Virus record (IMG/VR): IMGVR_UViG_3300042527_000802
Span: 1 to 64,000 of that record
Length of the DNA stretch: 64,000 nucleotides
Direction: 5' to 3' (one strand)
From: a virus
The notes beneath the pieces were generated by a model. That model was given only the letters and a program-made list of their open reading frames with translations. It did no database searches and was not told the origin of the DNA. The stretch's first letter is position 1, and each line of letters begins with the position of its first letter. A program made the position numbers and the translations under genes. This document shows, in pieces, positions 61,320 to 64,000 of the stretch.

Positions 61320-63632
61320 ATGAGTAATGATTCCCCGAATGTAAGATATTTTAATAATCAAGCATATATCAGATATAGTAATGGAAGTATATATTTATGT
61401 ACTCCTAATTCATTAGCAACAGATGAATGCATAGAATGCTGCCCAAATACATTTGCTACATTATGGGAGCATCCTAATATTGCATGTTCAAATCCTAGAA
61501 TAACACATCCTATAGATCTATCCAAACCGTATTGGCATTTTCCATCTGGAAATACAAACGGTCAAGTCAACCCTGTCCCAGTACAAGGATTTAACGCTTT
61601 GTGCGGCACTCCTCCACAGACTAATTTATCAAGTAGAATAGAAATTAAAATACCATACGATTCTATATTTAGTGGAACATATGTTTTTGATTGGAGACAA
61701 GGGAATTGGAATTATCAATCTTCATTAAGTAAAACGTCATTATCACCATATCCAGATGCTGGATCTTCTTATTATAATCAAATACTAGTTAGTTTAACAG
61801 AAACTAGTGGCGAACCAACATATAAGGGATACGTAGAGGCTGCAAGACAAACTACGCATACTTCTAATTTGAGCGGAGTATTTGCATATCCCGCTCAATT
61901 TGTATTTACGGCGATGCAAGCACCATCTGATGCTGCTAGTCAAAGTCCATTTCCAACAGGATCAGGACACAGAGCAGTTGTTGGATTTACGTTACCTATC
62001 AGATGGAGGCATGAATATAATGATTGGGTTGTCGTAGATTCGGTAGGACATAAAATTAGTGGCACCAAAACTTCTAATGCGGCCAATACTAACTGGCTAC
62101 CAAGCACAGACTGCTTCCCAAGCGGCTATGCAACATCAAGAAGTGGTCCATATACAGTTGGATTAAGTGGTATAACAAATAGTCCAGCCACGTATGATCT
62201 TTCTAATACTACAACTGCTATAACAGGATCGTGTACCGGATTAGCACATCTTGGTTTTTCTTATAGAACATCAGCAAGCGGATTACCATTTGATAGTACA
62301 ACATATGATACTAAACTTGTTAATTTTTCTGGTATACGACCAAAATTTGGTGGCGCAATCAGTCACGGAGGATCAAATATTAATGAATTAAGATTATTTG
62401 AACCTAAAACACCAATGGAATCATGGCTAACATTCACCTTCTCTTGTAGAACTAGCGGAACAACATGTAATGAATTTGATTATATAACTCCAGTATCAAC
62501 AGGATCAACAAGCATATCTGCTACATGCTTAGGATCTTATATTAATGCTGATTTTGTTTGTATAGATTCTAAAGCTCGTCCTAGCGGTGATTATTTTATT
62601 ACTGAAGGAGTATCAGGACTTAAAGTAGTTTACTCTGGATTACCAGAAAATATACATCCTCTTGTTAAAACAAATTCATCAACAGCAAAATTATTCAAAG
62701 CAGGTTCTGGACAAATGATTTTTGTAGACTATAGCGGAGCATCAACACCAGAAGCCTTACGAGACTGGATAAATAAAGAATTTAATTTTGTAAAAACAGA
62801 TATTAATAATAGTGTAACATATTCATATCCTGGCGTTGATTTATATTGGAATCTTAAAGAATCTGTTATTGTTTCGGGAATAGATGCTAGTAATCTAGGA
62901 TTAGACGGAGTATATTATTTAGCAAATAATCTTGATGCTGGTCTTCTTTATTATTCAAAAGATGCTGGAAATACTTATCCAAGAATATCAATGGATGGAG
63001 GTTGGTGGGTGCTTAATAACGGTACAACCTCTCCATTCGTTTTAGAAAACGTATCATATCCAACTATTCCTGTAGGAACTTGGGGAGATTATACCTCCAC
63101 AGTTGAGTCTCCACCATTAACAAGCGACAATAATAAAACAGCATTTGCTAGACTAATCCCGTGTGATTCTGCTGCTTTTGAATCGCCATTACCAGGAATA
63201 TATTTAATTTCTGTTGATGGCAAGTTTGGATCTGATCCCACAGCTTCTGATCTTATAGGAGCATATGGACACGATTCAACAACTGGTCGATATATTAATG
63301 TTAATAATGGTAATGGAAATTATCAGATGAGATTTATTACAGATAAATGGCATTTAGGAAAAATAGAAAATGGTAATTTTGTTACATACTATGTATTAGA
63401 ATATCTTACTGGTGGTATTCCATTAGATCTATTAAATAGTGCTTTTTTGGATTATAGCAATTATTTACCATCACCAGATTATACTTGGAATACACTACAA
63501 ATTCCTGCAACTTGTAAATCGGCTCCTATTGGAGAATGGACTAGTGCAGGGTACGCTGGAACTGGTGTTGCGGCTAGTCTTAAGGATCCTATTCCTACAG
63601 CATGGAACGCTGGCAATACATGTGGGGCTTAA
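61320..63632 (+). CDS. Large virion protein with shared beta module
   Basis: The 770-residue protein is Ser/Thr/Gly-rich and probably beta-structured. Residues about 110-260 (SIFSGTYVFDWRQGN, then LPIRWRHEYNDWV) and the later STPEALRDWINKEF match segments of the protein at 45860 (IPLRYRSFYNDY, TPAALRDWVCDHL). It has no FGE domain and no Thr/Pro linker. It follows the protease gene by 12 bases. The role is likely structural. Confidence 0.6.
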   Translation: MSNDSPNVRYFNNQAYIRYSNGSIYLCTPNSLATDECIECCPNTFATLWEHPNIACSNPRITHPIDLSKPYWHFPSGNTNGQVNPVPVQGFNALCGTPPQTNLSSRIEIKIPYDSIFSGTYVFDWRQGNWNYQSSLSKTSLSPYPDAGSSYYNQILVSLTETSGEPTYKGYVEAARQTTHTSNLSGVFAYPAQFVFTAMQAPSDAASQSPFPTGSGHRAVVGFTLPIRWRHEYNDWVVVDSVGHKISGTKTSNAANTNWLPSTDCFPSGYATSRSGPYTVGLSGITNSPATYDLSNTTTAITGSCTGLAHLGFSYRTSASGLPFDSTTYDTKLVNFSGIRPKFGGAISHGGSNINELRLFEPKTPMESWLTFTFSCRTSGTTCNEFDYITPVSTGSTSISATCLGSYINADFVCIDSKARPSGDYFITEGVSGLKVVYSGLPENIHPLVKTNSSTAKLFKAGSGQMIFVDYSGASTPEALRDWINKEFNFVKTDINNSVTYSYPGVDLYWNLKESVIVSGIDASNLGLDGVYYLANNLDAGLLYYSKDAGNTYPRISMDGGWWVLNNGTTSPFVLENVSYPTIPVGTWGDYTSTVESPPLTSDNNKTAFARLIPCDSAAFESPLPGIYLISVDGKFGSDPTASDLIGAYGHDSTTGRYINVNNGNGNYQMRFITDKWHLGKIENGNFVTYYVLEYLTGGIPLDLLNSAFLDYSNYLPSPDYTWNTLQIPATCKSAPIGEWTSAGYAGTGVAASLKDPIPTAWNAGNTCGA

Positions 63633-63634
63633 AA

Positions 63635-63796
63635 ATGAGACTCTTAGATAAAATAGCATTAAATCGTTTAATTAGTATAATTACTAATTTTATACTGGGA
63701 TTAATAAAAATATTTGCTCCAAAATCAGTTGAAGATATAGAAATTCCAAAACCCAAACGTAAAAAAATATTGCCATGGAGAAATAAAGATGAATAA
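63635..63796 (+). CDS. Small membrane protein, 53 residues
   Basis: The start at 63635 (MRLLDKIALNRLISIIT) is preferred to 63602, which would overlap the upstream gene. One hydrophobic segment (ISIITNFILGLIKIFA) is followed by a basic Pro/Lys tail (KPKRKKILPWRNKDE). It resembles other small holin-type proteins of the window. No family is recognised. Confidence 0.5.
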   Translation: MRLLDKIALNRLISIITNFILGLIKIFAPKSVEDIEIPKPKRKKILPWRNKDE

Positions 63797-64000
63797 ATTA
63801 ATAGGCATATTGCTAATAGGATCAATTTTTGCAACATTTGGTTCTCAGCAATATAATGGATCAACAACAGCTGCTGTTATTTTAGCTGGTGGAATTATTA
63901 AAGCTCAAAATGTAGTAATAGATAAAAAATATAAAAGAAAAGATTGCCCTATATGCAAAGGAAAAGGCTACTATATTAGTGGCGATGGTATAAGTAAAGT
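63789..64000 (+). CDS. Exported or membrane protein with DnaJ-type Cys motif (3' open)
   Basis: The frame begins at the ATG at 63789, overlaps the previous gene by 8 bases, and runs off the window. A signal-like segment (KLIGILLIGSIFATFG) and a second hydrophobic stretch (TTAAVILAGGIIKA) come first, followed by CPICKGKGYY, a C-x-x-C-x-G-x-G motif as in DnaJ zinc fingers. The rest is not in the window. Confidence 0.45.
   Translation, partial: MNKLIGILLIGSIFATFGSQQYNGSTTAAVILAGGIIKAQNVVIDKKYKRKDCPICKGKGYYISGDGISK

Noticed and set aside
1-64000. Diversity-generating retroelement acting on the C-type-lectin-like domains
   Set aside because: No reverse transcriptase gene and no template repeat were seen. 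The idea stays open only for the rest of the genome.
1-64000. CRISPR arrays, tRNA genes, insertion sequences and integrase
   Set aside because: No spaced direct repeats of CRISPR type, no tRNA-like cloverleaf in the short gaps and no transposase or integrase motif were recognised.

Overview
The window looks like about 64 kb of a large tailed bacteriophage genome (or a very long prophage), strongly AT-rich by eye, with tightly packed genes, clear Shine-Dalgarno sites and many ATGA or TAATG stop-start overlaps. The phage assignment rests on the C-terminal part of a tape-measure-like tail protein with the repeated TPGEFV motif, a chain of very large modular virion proteins, a holin-like protein, a small phage-type sigma factor and several small proteins of a kind common in phages. 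The host cannot be fixed from the sequence. The permuted FGE/C-type-lectin modules resemble domains abundant in Planctomycetes and cyanobacteria, which is only a hint. No tRNA, CRISPR array, transposase or reverse transcriptase was seen, and no stretch over about 300 bases lacks a gene.

Layout. (1) 1-14116, plus strand: tail and fibre module (tape measure, a 1913-residue adhesin-like protein with FN3 domains, a small fibre-type protein, a Thr/Pro-linker fibre), then a trypsin-like lipoprotein protease and an intracellular-subtilisin-like protease. (2) 14111-20455, minus strand: three methyltransferases and four glycosyltransferases, including a GT60 (Skp1/mucin-type GlcNAc-transferase) homologue. 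(3) 20456-20609: divergent regulatory region with two strong sigma70-type promoters. (4) 20610-35478, plus strand: a long translationally coupled sugar operon with a macro-domain protein, a nucleotide-heptose pathway (kinase, adenylyltransferase, HldD-like epimerase, HAD phosphatase, GT9-type transferases), a WbpB/WbpD/WbpE-like trio for an acetamido-amino sugar, sugar C-methyltransferase, FkbM methyltransferase, GT17 and GT-B transferases and a ColD-like PLP enzyme. (5) 35500-44376: a second promoter, then metabolic and phage-biology genes (2-deoxyribosyltransferase-like, GMP reductase, ferritin-like, PAP2, sigma factor, ClpP-like, DeoC-like). (6) 44460-64000: a second structural region with four giant fibre proteins, then a lysis-type cluster (holin-like, membrane proteins, a papain-like protease) and another large virion protein.

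How it may work together. Two features run through the window. First, the same circularly permuted FGE/C-type-lectin-like domain occurs five times in four giant virion proteins. Second, four of the virion proteins carry long Thr/Pro/Ser/Val/Ile tracts built on T-P-T-V-T-P-T-type repeats, and the phage also carries more than twenty sugar genes, among them a GT60 homologue, from the family that glycosylates such mucin-like Thr repeats in some protists. The inference is a phage that makes its own unusual sugars (heptose, diacetamido or 3-amino sugars, C- and O-methylated sugars) and decorates the linkers of its own fibres, whose lectin-like heads would bind the host.
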